Assembly (NCBI GenBank): GCA_032191485.1
Contig: JAVDOI010000009.1
Span: 21,014,843 to 21,078,842 of the forward strand
Direction: 5' to 3'
Source of the DNA: Leptoclinus maculatus
Lineage: Eukaryota > Chordata > Actinopteri > Perciformes > Stichaeidae
Length of the DNA: 64,000 nucleotides
Part shown: piece after piece, positions 35,795-50,648 of the stretch
Position numbering within the stretch: position 1 is the stretch's first letter
Layout of the letters: each line of letters opens with the position of its first letter
The notes under the pieces: model-generated
The model's input: the letters and a program-made list of their open reading frames with translations, nothing else
Database searches by the model: none
What the model was told of the DNA's origin: nothing
Translations under genes and position numbers: made by a program

Positions 35795-36480
35795 CAGCTA
35801 TTCTCAACCACTGGTGAGCCTCATCTAGTGGGTCGCGGAGGTACTGCCAAATGGTTTGATTAAATTAAAGAAATATTCGCTTTTGTAATTTAATTTGTAG
35901 GTTGATGAATCTAAATGTACTCAAGAATTCACATTAATAAAAGATTATTGATGAATTTCAATGACCAGTTACGTTTAAATATCACTAAGCCAATCATGAC
36001 ACATCAAAAGGGTAGGTCTGACTCGTCTGATGTAGACTTGATGTAGACTGGGTAGAAGCTATAAGTTTGGCCTTTTACTTCAGCTGGCATTCTCCTCTCC
36101 ACCCGCTATTTATTTTGCAGGGTCACCAATGCTGCATCCTGGGCTTAGCGCCACCAAAGACAATTGTAAATGGTTTTGAGAAATACAAACAATGATTCAG
36201 TTTTTGAAACGACAAAGTGATGTGGGAGACAACCCTGCACAAGTAAGAGCTCCAAAGCATGAGTAAATATGACCCTTCAATTTAGATTCCTAATGGCCAG
36301 CAGTGATTGGTCAGGGTAAGCAGAATATGTATTTTGGTCATTACAACTGACAGTGGAATAACGCATATTCCACGTTTATTTTTTCTCCTATTTTTTGTCA
36401 TATTGTGCGTTTTTTTCTCATTTATTTGGTTTTAACAATCAGAAATGGGCCTTAAGTTACAAAAGGTTGAGAACCCCCGC
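35795..36480. mobile_element. hAT-type MITE with imperfect TSD
   Basis: The left end is CAGCTATTCTCAACCACTGG followed by GTGGGTCGCGG. The right end is AAAAGGTTGAGAACCCCCGC, whose complement shares TTCTCAACC. TCTTCAT (35788-35794) and TCTACAT (36481-36487) flank it, 6 of 7 identical. The TTCTCAACC terminus and GTGGGTCGCGG next to it recur in fish hAT MITEs. The terminus is slightly eroded on the right. Confidence 0.65.
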
Positions 36481-36487
36481 TCTACAT

Positions 36488-39400
36488 GTCTATCCCTCTC
36501 ATATTTTGCATAATATAAGCTCTCACCAAAACAGTCGACGCGAGGTCTGAGTAACCAGGACATTGTTTTCGAAGTGGCAGGTTGCTGTTGAATTTCTTTT
36601 CACTTCTTTGAGTGCAGCAAGCAAAATTCAGTTGAGCTTCAAAAGTCTCAGCGGCAGATATCTCAAACTTCAGCAAATAGAGACGAAAATGCATTCCTCA
36701 TTACTGCGAGCAAGTCCCGTTTGAAGAAAGCCATTGGATGCGGTCATTTAAAAAAAAATATATATATTCATGCCTATTCTTTTAGTGTCGCCTCTTTTAT
36801 TTTTTACTGAACAGCTGTCTTTTAATGAATCTTGACTTTCAAAGCTGAGCCTCTTTATTTGTAACATTATTTTAACTGACTCTTTGATATTTTTATTTTG
36901 AACCTTTGAACGTCCTTCACTTGAACAAAGCTTGATGGATACAGGATGTAAAAAAAAAAGATGTTTTTCACGGTGTCAGTACTCAATTTAATATATATAT
37001 ATACACATATATATGTACACACACAGTGGGTTTATTTTTCTAATTATCCTACTACAGAATCTGCAGTATTCTCCTGTCATGCAAGCAGCAACTTTTACAT
37101 TACACACAGTAATTGGATCTATTGTTAATGTAAAAATATTGATTGGCGCAGCTTTATGGAATTTAACCCCAAAAACGAAAAAAAAAAGAAGAAAAAAATC
37201 CAACAAACACATAATAGACTGTAAAAGAGGTTGTATATCTAATACATTTAGTTTACCCTTTAAGGTGCGGCTGTGTCTTTGATGTTTGTTTTGACTGGCT
37301 TTGAGTCCCAATTAAAGATGTTTAAAATTGTTAAGATTCTGGATATTGCAGGTCTGTCCTCACAGAGACATAATCCACAGAGGATTCAGTGCTGCCACCT
37401 GGGCCTCATGAAAGGTCCCCCGAGCTGTTGCCGCCTGGTATAGGAACACATTTTGAGAAAGACAGCAGAGACATCATAAATATCTCACCACCAGTGGAGT
37501 TACATATGAGGTGAGATGTCAAAGATATGTGTTGAAGAGAGGTAACCATAAGCAGTAACAGTTAAAAAAACAATGCTAGGCATTTTCATACTGCACTTCC
37601 ACACCAACATCTACATTTGTGCTAAATTGAATGCAATCTTTTTCAGGATATCCAGCAGCATGACAATGAGCCACTTGTCAGAAGTATGTCTTTTTTTAAA
37701 AAATGTCATGAAACCATTTCCATTTGTTTTTGCTACTCTACAGTATATTTATTTCATTCTTTCCGCCAAGAGCAGCCGCTTCGCTTCTCGCCTCATTTCG
37801 CTAGTTTCTCTCTCGCAGCTTTTTTCTTACTTTCTCCAGCTGTCATCCAATAATGGAGGTTGTTTTCACATACCTTTTACCACATTTCCCATTGAGAGAA
37901 AAATACAGATGGAAGAGAAAGAAAAGCGAGTAACAATGCACGCAGGTCGCAGAAGATGCTCTTAGTTTGTATCATTATACAGGTTTCAGAATGTATAGGA
38001 TACAGTTGACAAAAGCTATTCAGTTTCTTTCTTCTTTCTAACAAAAACCAAGCATTACGCACCTCTTTCATATTCATGCCATAATGGAGATACGTGTGCA
38101 ATCCTCTTTTTCTTCACTACTTTAATTCATAACAATCATAATTATGATCATAATCATCTGCAAACGTTTAGAGTTATCATTTCCATTTTGTTTTGCTCTA
38201 CACGTGCTATGAAGAGGCATGATTGAGGGTGGATGAAGTGTTGAGAGAAGTGCAACATATTCCACACAAAGTGGCAGGAGTATGTTGCCTCTTCATAACA
38301 TGGCGCATCCCACAGGCTTATCCATCCATTATCTTTAACCACTTATGTGCTCTTTTGATTTACAAAGTAGGTGTACAAAGATGGAAATTGCATCGATTAA
38401 AGTCAATATCTCCTAGTATATTTTAATTGAGTTTTATGAACTTAGTTCGGGAACATGCCCAGAACACAGCTCATTTCCTCCACACAAAGTATTTAAGTAC
38501 AACAAACTTGTTCACTTCCTCTTTGACTCACTTTCCAGATCCCTCCCCACCAACCCCATTTTTGTCGCTCTCGCTCTCGCTCTCGCTCTCTCGCTCTCGC
38601 TCTCTCTCGCTGGATTATAGGAACAACTGGGGACCCGGATGCCAACGGTCCCCCATCGCTCCCCTCCAACCTTGGTTCTACAACCCCTCCTTCTTCCTTC
38701 TTCCCTACACCCTTTCATCCCTCCACCCACATCCCTTACCCTACATCCCTTCACCCCTCGACCCCCATCCCTTCCTCCCTCAACCCCTTTCCACTTCCTA
38801 AATCTAACCCTCTCATTCCATCATGCAATAAACCTTTTGAAACCCATATAGTTATTAGCATGGTCCTTGTTAGTGGATTTACTGTAGAATGTAGGCAAAA
38901 TGATTGCTGTGTTGTGATGTGAATATGTGATAATAAATGGCCTTGTGTTTTAACAATGATTAAAGTGGTCTGGAAGAGCAAGGTCTCTGTTCAGCCCATG
39001 AAATCTGATTCAACGCTTATATTGAAAGATATAATGGATTCTCATTAAAGACAACACATCTCATATTCATGACAATTTATTATTTCCACCACGTGAAAAA
39101 AAGCCTTTTCTCATTTAATGATGATCTTTTTACATATAAAGAGAACGTTTTCTGTTTCAACAAGATACTTTCATGCCAACAGGAACTTTTTGGTGAGGAG
39201 AAAAATATCCATTTAAAGCCCACTGAGAAGACACTGCTGCCTATGGATGTCAGAGTTTAGACAGAGTAAATACCAATAAAGCCATATGCTTTGTAATGTT
39301 CATACTACGTAACTTCCAATAGCGGTCGCTCGATATACAGAACAGCACGTCGCTCACTGTACTACGTCACTTGCTCTGACCTAATACAAAAACATCCACA

Positions 39401-39740
39401 TTAAACGTGTCAGTGGTTTGCCAAAACATGTATGCCAACATTTCTTTCCTGGCAACTGGGCTGACAAATCGTTTTTTGTTCCAATTAACTCAGAGGCAGA
39501 GATGGCCTAAAAAAATTGTAAGGAAGACCTGTACCTGAGGCCTGTCTCACTAAACTGGATTAATAACTTAAGTGGTCAATTTAACACCTGGAGGCCTTTT
39601 AAACCTGCAACATAGACTGAAGTCAACTACTCCTTGTTTAATTCCCTCGCTAATTCAATGTCGGAATCACAATTTTTCATGTACCTAAAACTCAAAGTAT
39701 GCATAAAGCCTGCATGAGAGTGTTCAAGTATTTCTCAGTT
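36488..39740. other. Gene-free stretch with simple repeats
   Basis: No exon is recognised. A TA/CA tract lies near 36992-37025, a SINE-tail fragment (TATCCATCCATTATCTTTAA) near 38320, and a CTCGCT-rich microsatellite at about 38563-38612. Frames on both strands across these are low complexity. Confidence 0.4.
38563..38612. repeat. (CTCGCT)n microsatellite
   Basis: Repeated CTCGCT/CTCTCGCT units read directly. The two-strand frames across it encode SLSLSRSR and ARARARAT repeats, which is an artefact of composition. Confidence 0.9.
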
Positions 39741-40210
39741 TAACCCATAGACTGTATATGTCTATGTATGTATTTGTTGACTACCGTTTTGAAGCCTTGA
39801 GTTCGGCGATTTAGCCGTCGCCATCTTGGATTGCGGCCATCGCCATATTTGGAATTCAAAATAGTGACGTAGAGACGCTGTATATGTCTCTGGTAGAGGC
39901 AGCGACCTGTCAATCACAGGAAACCAGCCATGAAGCATACTCTGCTTTGTGGTCCATTTTCCTCTAAACTGGAGCATAATTTACTAAATGAACATCATGC
40001 TGTATTGAAGAAGACTTGACCATGAACTCATGAATACATTGTTTACTGAGGTAATAAATCAAGTGAGTCATTTTCTCATAGACTTACATACAATCGGACT
40101 TCTTTTTGCAACCGGAGGAGTGGCCCCTGCTGGTCAGTAGAGAGAATGCATGTTTTAAGACACTTCCGCATCGGCTTCACTCGGCAGAACCGGAGGTTGC
40201 CGGCTGGTTT
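39741..40210. repeat. Fish interspersed repeat (CATAGACTGTATAT ... GGAGGTTGCCGGCTGG)
   Basis: It contains the phrases CCGTCGCCATCTTGGAT, TGTTTACTGAGGTAATAAATC, CTCATAGACTTACATACAATC and GGAGTGGCCCCTGCTGGTCA. I recognise these, in this order, as a high-copy percomorph repeat. Class and termini are not certain, and the family assignment is from memory. Confidence 0.6.
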
Positions 40211-42359
<2,149 letters not shown>

Positions 42360-42474
42360 AGATACATACTGTATACCAAAGCCTTTTAACTCAACTTACT
42401 TGTCACAGTAGGGAAAGCATAGGTGTGAACTGCGCTTCGCCTGGAAAGTGAACAAGATCAGGCAGGGGCAAGTT

Positions 42475-42505
<31 letters not shown>

Positions 42506-42624
42506 TTGAGACTCCTCTTAACTCTGCTGAGATTCAATCACATTATTCTACAGGATTCTGGAGGTGCTGCAAAGACAAGAACGGAGGTAAGACACTGCTG
42601 AGAATTCCCTTATTGAAACAGTAA

Positions 42625-42919
42625 AGGGGCTTCATGGTGGTGTGGTGGCTTGCACTGTCGTCTCACAGCAAGAGGGTTCGATTCCCGAGCTGATGTTCTC
42701 CCCGCGTCAGCATGGGTTCCCTCCGGGTTCTCCGGCTTCTCCGGCTTCCTCTCACAGTCCAAAGACATGCAGCTTAGGTTAATTGATGACTAAATTGTCC
42801 ATAGGTGTAAATGTAAGCATGAATGTTATCCGTCAGCCCTGCGATAGTCTGGCGACTAGTCTCCAGCCAACCCCCCTCGACCCTGAACAGGATAAGCGGT
42901 TAAAGATAATGGATGGATT
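42625..42919 (+). repeat. tRNA-headed fish SINE, near full length
   Basis: The head carries a polymerase III A-box-like region (GTGGTGTGGTGGCTTGCAC) and a B box GGTTCGATTCC. The body contains CAGTCCAAAGACATGCAGCTTAGG and TAAATTGTCCATAGGTG. The tail ends GATAAGCGGTTAAAGATAATGGATGG. Fragments of the same family are at 2823-2950 and 13783-13940. Target duplications are not obvious. Confidence 0.75.
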
Positions 42920-43727
42920 GACGGAAACAGTAAAGTATAAATTAAAGCATTCACATTCCTCTTTATACCTGGATTAGAAGCAATGATGGCATTTATGAAA
43001 AGCTTTTTCTTTTCTTTTTTTCCTTTCCTAAAAGCGCTTTTGCTCTTTGCTTGAATTTAATTTGGCAGCCCTGATTGTCTTGATGGACTGGACTAGGTCA
43101 ATTGAACATGTTAGTGTGAGCTAAATATATATATATATACACATGTGCGTAAGTAAAAGACAATGTCTCAATTAATTACTTTTACCTTACTTGTTGTGTA
43201 GATATTTAACTATGGGGGGGTGCCTCATGTCTGCAGCTTTTCTTATAATGCATCAAATCTTAAAAATGGGTCATTTTTTTTTACTTTTAAAGTGGGTGAA
43301 TCATTTACTATTTTGCTAAACTAGTCCAACAGGATGTTAAATATTCTGTATAGCAATCAAAACATTTTTCAAAATGAAAAGTATCCATGCCATTGTGAAA
43401 TTCAACACATTATAAACCTAACATCAGTGAGGCAAATGGACATAAATCATTTTTCAGAGCTGTGAATGTACAAACACCACGGTAGTCTAGATGTCCATGT
43501 CTTGAACCACTCATTGCATTATTTACATTGAAGGGCATATTTCATTTAATGTTGGCAGCTATTTTTAGAAACCTGAGACAAGGGTATGCACGAAAGGTTA
43601 TCTGGGTCACATGTAACTCCATGTGCGTCTTTGTGTGTGCGTGTGTGTGTGTGTGATTGTGTAAGGTAGAGAAAAGGTAATAGAGACACATGGTTTTAGC
43701 TTTCATGCGCTTGCTTTCCCATCTGCT
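42920..43727. other. Non-coding stretch
   Basis: No exon or mobile-element protein is seen. There is a short TA run near 43126-43138 and a GT tract near 43638-43653. Confidence 0.4.
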
Positions 43728-43929
43728 TCACCTTCCCCCCCCCGCTATCTTCAACCGGGCTCCAAGGCCGCTATACTAGACTCCCTGTCTCAGTGACGTC
43801 AATAATATGACAATGCTACATGCCAATATCACAGTATGAATGTGAATATACATGGATACATTTCAAAGTATGGATATGATTGATTTTACACAAATATATT
43901 TCAAGACACAAACACTTTTTTCTCCCACA
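43728..43929 (-). mobile_element. Partial LTR of the TGTGGGAG family (copy C, minus)
   Basis: From CTATCTTCAACCGGGCTCCAA to the terminus TCTCCCACA at 43929 it matches copy B, including the phrase CGCTATACTAGACTCCCTGTCTC. There is no polypurine tract outside 43929, so this side is a true LTR edge against genomic flank. The other side is truncated within U3. It defines the LTR start for copies A and B. Confidence 0.75.
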
Positions 43930-46900
43930 CAACGTACAGTTACGATCAGATGTTGATGCCGGACCGTTAAGAGAACATGATGTTACAACGTGAAAACTGA
44001 AACTCACATAACTGACAGGCCTGGTGACGAGGCAAAGACAAATGCTCTTTTTGACTCACTGAAGTTCAAGTCAATGTCAAATGAATTTGCTGAGATTAAT
44101 TCATGTTTGGAGTTCTCCCGGTTACATGGCCAATACATCAAATCATGTCAAGACCAGCAGGTTCCAGCAAGTCAGGAGTTTCCCTCCCCTCCGTATGTGC
44201 TTAGGCTGTGTCCAAAATTCAGAGGCTAGATCCTCATAAGTCCCCATGTTTTGACCAAATACATCATATCGGGTCGACGACGACTGTCCCATTTCCATCA
44301 CCATCCGTGGAGCATGTGTCCATTGTAAATGCTTGTAGATATTCATGCAATCGTTGTGATGATGATCAACGCTGAAAATATCATTTGACCACAGCGTATT
44401 AAACAGGTCATCGGTAAATGTAAGAAAAAGAAACTGCAGGATGTAAAATGTAATTTGGACACATTTACCAACCACTCTGACACGATTGATTGTCGGTCAT
44501 GTGTTGAAATGAGAAACACAATCGAATGCAGACCGTTGTTTCAAAGGTGTTGTATTCTGTTGTTGACTGTCCTTCTATCGAATGTACCTGAAGTGTAAGT
44601 TCAGCTGAGTGCAGGCAGGCCTTGCCGCCTGGCTGGGTTTTGTTTGTTATATGTACCCAGGAGTATGTTTATGTGATGGTTGGTTGGAGCTGACACAGTC
44701 TTACCACACTTCAAGTCAATGAATGAGATAGTAGCCTACAGTTGCTCTGATTGAAGAGGTCAGTGATCATCAACTGAGGAGGCTAGTGGTCTCAAATAAA
44801 GCCCATGAAACAGCAGTGAATACTAAATCAAAGGATACACCGACCACAATGAACACACTTGGTTCACACCATGGTTCTATATGGCAATGATTTGGGTAAT
44901 ATAATCAGATACAAATGCAATAAAAGAAAAGCACTTCTGTCTCACAGTTTGCCAACAAGCCTGAAAACTTTTCTTTCTTTTCTTAACTTCACAAGTGACT
45001 GCACTCGGCCTTTGCAGGGCAGTAGGAAGCAAATGAAGGGATTGGAAGAAGGTGCGCAGATAAGAGTGAGAATCAGGTGACTGGAACTGGTGGGAACACA
45101 ATCACGGCATTGTTGCTGTTAAACGTCAATGTTGATGGATGTGTACCGTCTCCTATAAATAAAGAAATAAATTAAAAGAGCATTTTGTTGAATGTACACT
45201 GAATGTAAACATATCAAGGTTGGAAAATGAACTGCTTAAGATGTCTACATTCATTTCCATATTACACCAAAATATCCATATAGTATCCATAAAACAATCT
45301 TATTACCCAAGAACTATAATAAACTGAAGATAAGTTATTGATAGCTTATTATGAGCCGACTCTGTTTTAGGCAAGCAACACTATGCAATGATTCAGTTTA
45401 GGCTTCAACACAGAAAGCAGTCTTACGTTGCACATTTTATTCATGCTTGTTCAGTAACTGAAATAGGGCATTCATTTTTTAAGGCCATTATTTTTTCCAC
45501 AATATTAATATTACACAGACCTAGTGCCAGTACAGGCTTGAAAGCCAACTGAACAGTGAAGGTCATTATCACCCTGAAGCCAAAAAATCAATTACGGCTA
45601 ATATATCATAAAAGGGTCAATAAGCCGGAATTAAATGAGCTATTTAGACATAAGGAAGCACATACACGCATACACACACACACACACAGTAAAATTGTAC
45701 ATGAAATTAATGAGAAACGACAAATATGTTCATGTGTATTATGTCGGATGATTTCCCTTTTGTACCAGAGTTTGAGTCTGGCTTTCTCCAAAGTGAAACA
45801 TACACCTACCAGCATCTCTAAAGGTATGTTTAGAGAAAATGCAAAATACCCAAAAATTTGTCTTGCATTAGTCATGCAACCAATGCAGCAGCCGGGGTCT
45901 CTCACATAGAAGTGCTGGTCATATGGATAAACTGTCTGTCAAGAAAGTGTATTGTTCATGCTAAGCTAAGGTAATCTCCACCCGACTCAAGCTCTGTATG
46001 TAACGCACTGATGTTCGAGCGTCAATCTTCTAATTCAACGCTCGAAAATAGAATGTAATGTTAGTAGTGTGTATCCTGTTTTATTTTAAAATACTCACCT
46101 TGTCTCTCGCTTCATATAACTTCACTTCCAGCCATTGTGTGTTTCCCAGCTGTGTGATTGCCTTCCCCGCCCTGATCAGTTCCACCTGATCAGTTCCACC
46201 TGTGTCTCATCATCCTCATTTCCTTCCTATATATTTAGACTTTGTGCTTCCCTCGCATCCAGTGTGTAGCAGTCAACCGTTTTCCCCAATTGTTAGTGCG
46301 ATTTTGGTGCCAAGTTTCAATCAAAGTCAAGTTTCTTTGTGGTTTTGTGTGCATTCATTGAATGACAGCTCCTGACAGTTCTTGTCCAAGCGGATGATGA
46401 TGAGGTCTGAAAACGGTGAACAGACCCCCCATAGTCTGTTTAACGGTCCAGGTGTTGTGTGTCGGATACTGTTTCCCCGTCGATGTGTGTTTCTCCCTAC
46501 CTAATGCTTAATTCACATGCATCAGATAAACAGTAGACGGCAATCCGGATATCATGTGTGAGTGGATGAGAGGATGGTTAAATGATGTGGGGCCGTCAAA
46601 GAATAATGGGCAACGGTAACAGTAGACTGCATTGCCGTTATGCTCTTCCCTGCAACGAAATTTACAAGCAGATGTTGCGTAGCTCATTCACACAAGGGGA
46701 ACGTTGTTTAAGTTTTCCAAAGAAAGAGAGCAAGCTGCATTTTAAAGCTATATGCATTCATAATTTCATAAAATAGTCATATTTCTATTACCATAGCATC
46801 ATGTGTGTATTGTTTTGCAGTGCTTCCATTCCGTCCAGATGGTGTTGTCCGTCTACTGTCTGCCTGATTCATGAGAATGCAACATAAACCTGAACCAGCT

Positions 46901-47828
46901 CTGATCACCAACCTTAACCACTGATGAGGGTCAAACTGTCACTTAACTCATCGCAGTTGGGGATTCATGCGCCCACAGAAGGAATTCATCATGCTTCATA
47001 AATATGAATGAGTTATATACAGTAGATGGACTGCTACTGTAAAGACGCCTCCCATTATTGCAGAATCATAGATCATAACTAACCTATGAAATCTAAGTGT
47101 TTTTGTAAGTTGCCTTTTTAGGTTTTATTTCATTTCAAGTAAAAGTTGTGCATAATGCAAGTTTGATTGATTGCATCAGTAATACTGACATAATTTGACC
47201 ACCAGTTCATCTCTTCCCATGTGTCTGCAGGCCCCACATTAAACAGACGGATGCTGTACAAGAGCATTGACATGTCAAAGAGAATTAAGGACGTCTTGAT
47301 GGTTTTTCAAATGAATGAATAACTGTATTTAAATTGAGTGGGCAGTTATTTTTAGCTCTTTTCATTATAAAGTGGCATATTCAGACCATGCAAGCCATCC
47401 CTTCGATGGAGGGTTGATGGAGTCTGAATGGGAATTGGCGTACGTCTCCACAGTGTCTTTGTACGATTTTTTACTTTTAATGACTGCACTAATTAAGAAG
47501 TCCTCCTCTGGTCCTGGATAAAACAGGAAAAGCAATGATGGATGGGTTTGAAGACAAAGAATGAATGGGAGTCGAGAGAGAGAGAACCGCTCAGGGATTG
47601 TGGTCTGCTATGTTTCAGATCACAGCCGGGGTCCCTTTTAGCAAAGGTCCAGGCAGTGACACTTTCTCCTAATGAGGGAGCAAGACAGCTTTTGGACATG
47701 CTGGGAAGCCATTAATAGTGTTAACTGGGCTAGCTAGAGGAGAATACATCCTCCATGACATAGCATGTCTCTCTTTGTGACTTGTGAAAGTCTTACAAAC
47801 ACACATTTATACTGTACATACCTTAACA
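43930..47828. other. Non-coding stretch with a possible solo LTR near 46.1-46.4 kb
   Basis: At 46130-46380 a tandem CCTGATCAGTTCCA duplication is followed by CTATATATTTAGAC, a TATA-like site, and then CAGTGTGTAGCAG and a terminus-like CTCCTGACAG. This resembles a Gypsy-type LTR, but I could not find both ends or a duplication. The rest has no recognisable gene. A CA tract lies at about 45676-45690. Confidence 0.4.
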
Positions 47829-49080
47829 AACCAGAATCGGAACCGTTTATTGCCAATGTATGTTTCACATACAAGGAATTTGTCATAGCGGGTGGTGCAT
47901 GACATTAAACAAACAACAGTGCAAGAAATAGAAACATTAAAATTTACAATAGAAGAATTAAGTGCACAGACAAACAGATAACAGTACTTTAAACAAGTGT
48001 AATGTGAAAGTGACAAGTGTATTAAAATATGAAGGGATGTGCAGGGGAGTAGTAGGGAGGGTAGGAAATTGTCCTGAGGATGACAGAGTCAGTCAGTGGG
48101 GGACCCGGGCTCCGTTAATGAGCCCGACTGCCGACGGGAAGAAACTGTTGGTGTGGCGTGAGGTCTTGGTCCTGATGGACCTCAGCCTCCTACCAGATGG
48201 AAGGGACTCAAACTGTTTATGTCCAGGGTGAGAGGGGTCGGCTACAATCTTTCTTGCTTGCTTCAGGGTCCTTGAAGCGAACAAGTCCTGGAGGGACGGC
48301 AGATTGCAGCCAATCACCCTCTCGGAAGAGCGAATGATGCGCTGCAGCCTGCCCTTGCCTGTGGCTGCAGCGTACCAGACGCTGATGGAGGAGCAGAGGA
48401 TGGACTCAATGATGGCTGTGTAGAAGTGCACCATCATTGTCTTTGGCAGTGTCACGGGGCATGATGGAGGACTCAAACGCAGACCAGAAGTTGAGTGAAG
48501 TGGAATTTAATGAACACAAATAATAGGAATGGTTACCAGAACACAACAGGGAGTCCAAGCACAAGACAAGAGACGAGGGGGAAAATCCAGCAGGAACGAG
48601 ACAGGGCAGGCAGACGGGGAAACCGGGAACAGGATGAGCAAAAATGGGCGGGTAGACATGACGATCAATGATCTGGCGGTGAGTGCGTGTGTGACTAGGG
48701 TTTAAATAGTGGCTAGAACAGGTGAGGGGAGTTGAGCTGACGAGGTGGGTGTGACTGAATAAACGGATTAGGTGAGTGAGGAGGGTGTGGAGCTGAACAA
48801 AGACACACAGAACACAGAAGGCAAAGCCTAATAGTGACAGGCAGGTTGAATTTCTTCAGCTGCCTCAGGAAGTACATCCTCTGCTGAGCCTTCTTAGTGA
48901 TGGAGCTGATGTTCAGCTCCTACTTGAGGTACTGGGATATGACGGAGCCCAGGAAGCGCAAGGACTCCACAGCGTCGATGGGGGAGTCACACAGGGTGAT
49001 AGGGGCAGGTGGGGCTGCGTTCTTCCTGAAATCCACAACCATCTCCACTGTCTTTAGAGCGTTGAGCTCAGACAACGAAG
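47829..49080 (-). mobile_element. L2-like LINE 3' part (minus), split by a solo LTR
   Basis: Minus-strand codons 48476-48093 encode a reverse-transcriptase tail: MMVHFYTAIIESILCSSISV, then GCNLPSLQDLF, LPSGRRLRSIRTKTSRHTNSFF. The preceding part lies beyond the LTR, at 49080-48845 (LNALKTVEMVVDFRKN ... KAQQRMYFLRQLKKFNL). The two join exactly at KFNL|PKTMM once the LTR and one target copy are removed. The 3' UTR reaches 47829 with TTTATTGCCAATGTATG and CATACAAGGAATTTG, shared by many fish LINE/SINE tails. It is 5'-truncated and has an in-frame stop. Confidence 0.9.
48450..48839 (-). mobile_element. Solo Gypsy-type LTR inserted in a LINE, perfect 5-bp TSD
   Basis: A 390-bp LTR with ends TGTCACGGGGCATG and AATAGTGACA, flanked by GGCAG at 48445-48449 and 48840-48844. 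The LINE coding frame resumes exactly across it, which proves the insertion boundaries. Compared with the 10330 copy it has the longer promoter part with GTTTAAATAGTGG, a TATA-like site read on the minus strand. It is younger than the LINE. Confidence 0.95.
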
Positions 49081-49718
49081 ACGAGCAAATGTGTGATCAT
49101 TTTCTTTACCTTCACTTAACAATGTCACAAACCATCAGTGATCAGTTAGCAGAAGCTGCCGTACGGATATTGAATTACAATCTTACAGATCAAATTCAGC
49201 TGCTGAGTGTGAAAAGATACTTAAAGTCTTTATTGGCAGTCATTATGTTGTCCTAGGCAGTAATGTGACTGTTAATTAAAGTGAGAGTGGGAGCCACTAA
49301 GTGTAAATGTGATTTAGATCTAAATATTATCCCTAACAATTGTATCAGAATACAGCTTAAAAAAAAGTCTTTAATCACTATTTTTATTATTATTATTGGT
49401 GCTCCCCGAAGGACTGTCCGCAAGTATTACTGTGTTGAGTAACCTCCAGACAGTCACCATCAGTGGCGGCTGGTGGAAAATGTTCTTGGTAGGGCTGTGC
49501 CACATCCAATCAATTTCAGCAAACATCCCAGAATGATTTAATGCAAACAAATTAAGGTATCAAACGCGCATTACTACTTTGCAGTTAAATATTTAACATT
49601 TATTCCAACACGAAAAAAAGCAGTAAATAACACTTTCACAAACACGTCAGGAGGACATCTTATTTTAGTCACCCTCACAGGGAATTCAGTATAATATAAT
49701 ATATATAACATATAATAA

Positions 49719-49870
49719 TATTCTGTATAATATAATAATATATATATATATCATATACTATTCTGTATAATATAATAATATATATATCATATAATATTCT
49801 GTATAATATAATAATATATATATCATATAATATTCTGTATAATATAATAATATATATGTCATATAATAAT
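49719..49870. repeat. AT-rich 36-bp-unit minisatellite
   Basis: The unit contains ATTCTGTATAATATAATAAT followed by a TA run and CATATAAT. About four copies of variable TA length are visible, inside the hAT element. Confidence 0.85.
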
Positions 49871-49884
49871 ATTCACTATAATAT

Positions 49885-49887
<3 letters not shown>

Positions 49888-49981
<94 letters not shown>
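49888..49981. repeat. (AC)17 followed by (AT)30 compound microsatellite
   Basis: Read directly. A dinucleotide run changes from AC to AT at about 49922. Frames across it are not genes. Confidence 0.95.
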
Positions 49982-49983
<2 letters not shown>

Positions 49984-50310
49984 CTATATATCCATTTCTC
50001 AGACAGGTGCTTCATGTCCCTCACTCCCTAACTGTCCATGCTGGTTCTGTCCCCGTTGTTTTAAAAAGATAAATAAGTTATTATCATGACGTCATCCAGC
50101 TAGTCAAACCTGTCTGGTGTACAGCTAGTAGAGAAGCTTCATGTACTGCTTCTCTTTCCTGCTAGTCTGCTGTCTGATTGTGAGGTCAGGCTGATCTGGG
50201 ATCAGCTCTTTCAGTAGTTTCTCCTCTCAGTTCTCCTCTCAAACGGGTCTTGGAGGAGTAGTGCTCACACTGGCGCTCTCCTGTAGAGACTTCTCCTGAC
50301 GAGAACGCGC

Positions 50311-50342
50311 AGCTTGGGGCAGGAAAAAAACTGCCCCAAGCT
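50311..50342. repeat. Perfect 12-bp-stem hairpin inside the hAT element
   Basis: AGCTTGGGGCAG (50311-50322), loop GAAAAAAA, then CTGCCCCAAGCT (50331-50342). A further TTTGGGGCAG occurs at about 50436. Confidence 0.95.
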
Positions 50343-50608
50343 GAATCTATTTGAGAACGCTGATTGGCTGAATTGTATGTCACTCATTTATATCTTTACT
50401 CAGCATTGGCTAAACTGCTTTATAGACCCGCCTCTTTGGGGCAGTTTTTCCAGCGCCCCAGCCAGCTGAGACGTGCACATGAGGAGAGGAAGAGCAGACA
50501 GGCAGAGAGGACAAGCAGGAAAAGCATATATTTACCGCAGATATCATATTTTACACATATTACTGGGTGATTCCATGTTTCAAAAACACAAATATTGACA
50601 ATTTGTAT

Positions 50609-50648
50609 AGTTATTTTTATTTTTATTTTTATTTTTATTTTTATTTTT
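50609..50648. repeat. (TTTTA)n microsatellite
   Basis: About seven TTTTA units read directly near the right end of the hAT element. Confidence 0.9.

Noticed and set aside
36992..37311. Possible small gene on the minus strand ending in an Ile-Tyr-rich tail
   Set aside because: The tail is a TA/CA microsatellite and the body shows no known domain.
38320..38348. Full SINE copy at this point
   Set aside because: Only the 25-30-bp tail motif is visible; no body or head adjoins it.
48897..49256. 119-codon plus-strand frame
   Set aside because: Its first half is antisense to the LINE reverse-transcriptase fragment; the rest is non-coding.
49758..50089. Frames of Ile-Tyr and Cys-Val repeats
   Set aside because: They come from the AC/AT microsatellite and minisatellite inside the hAT element.
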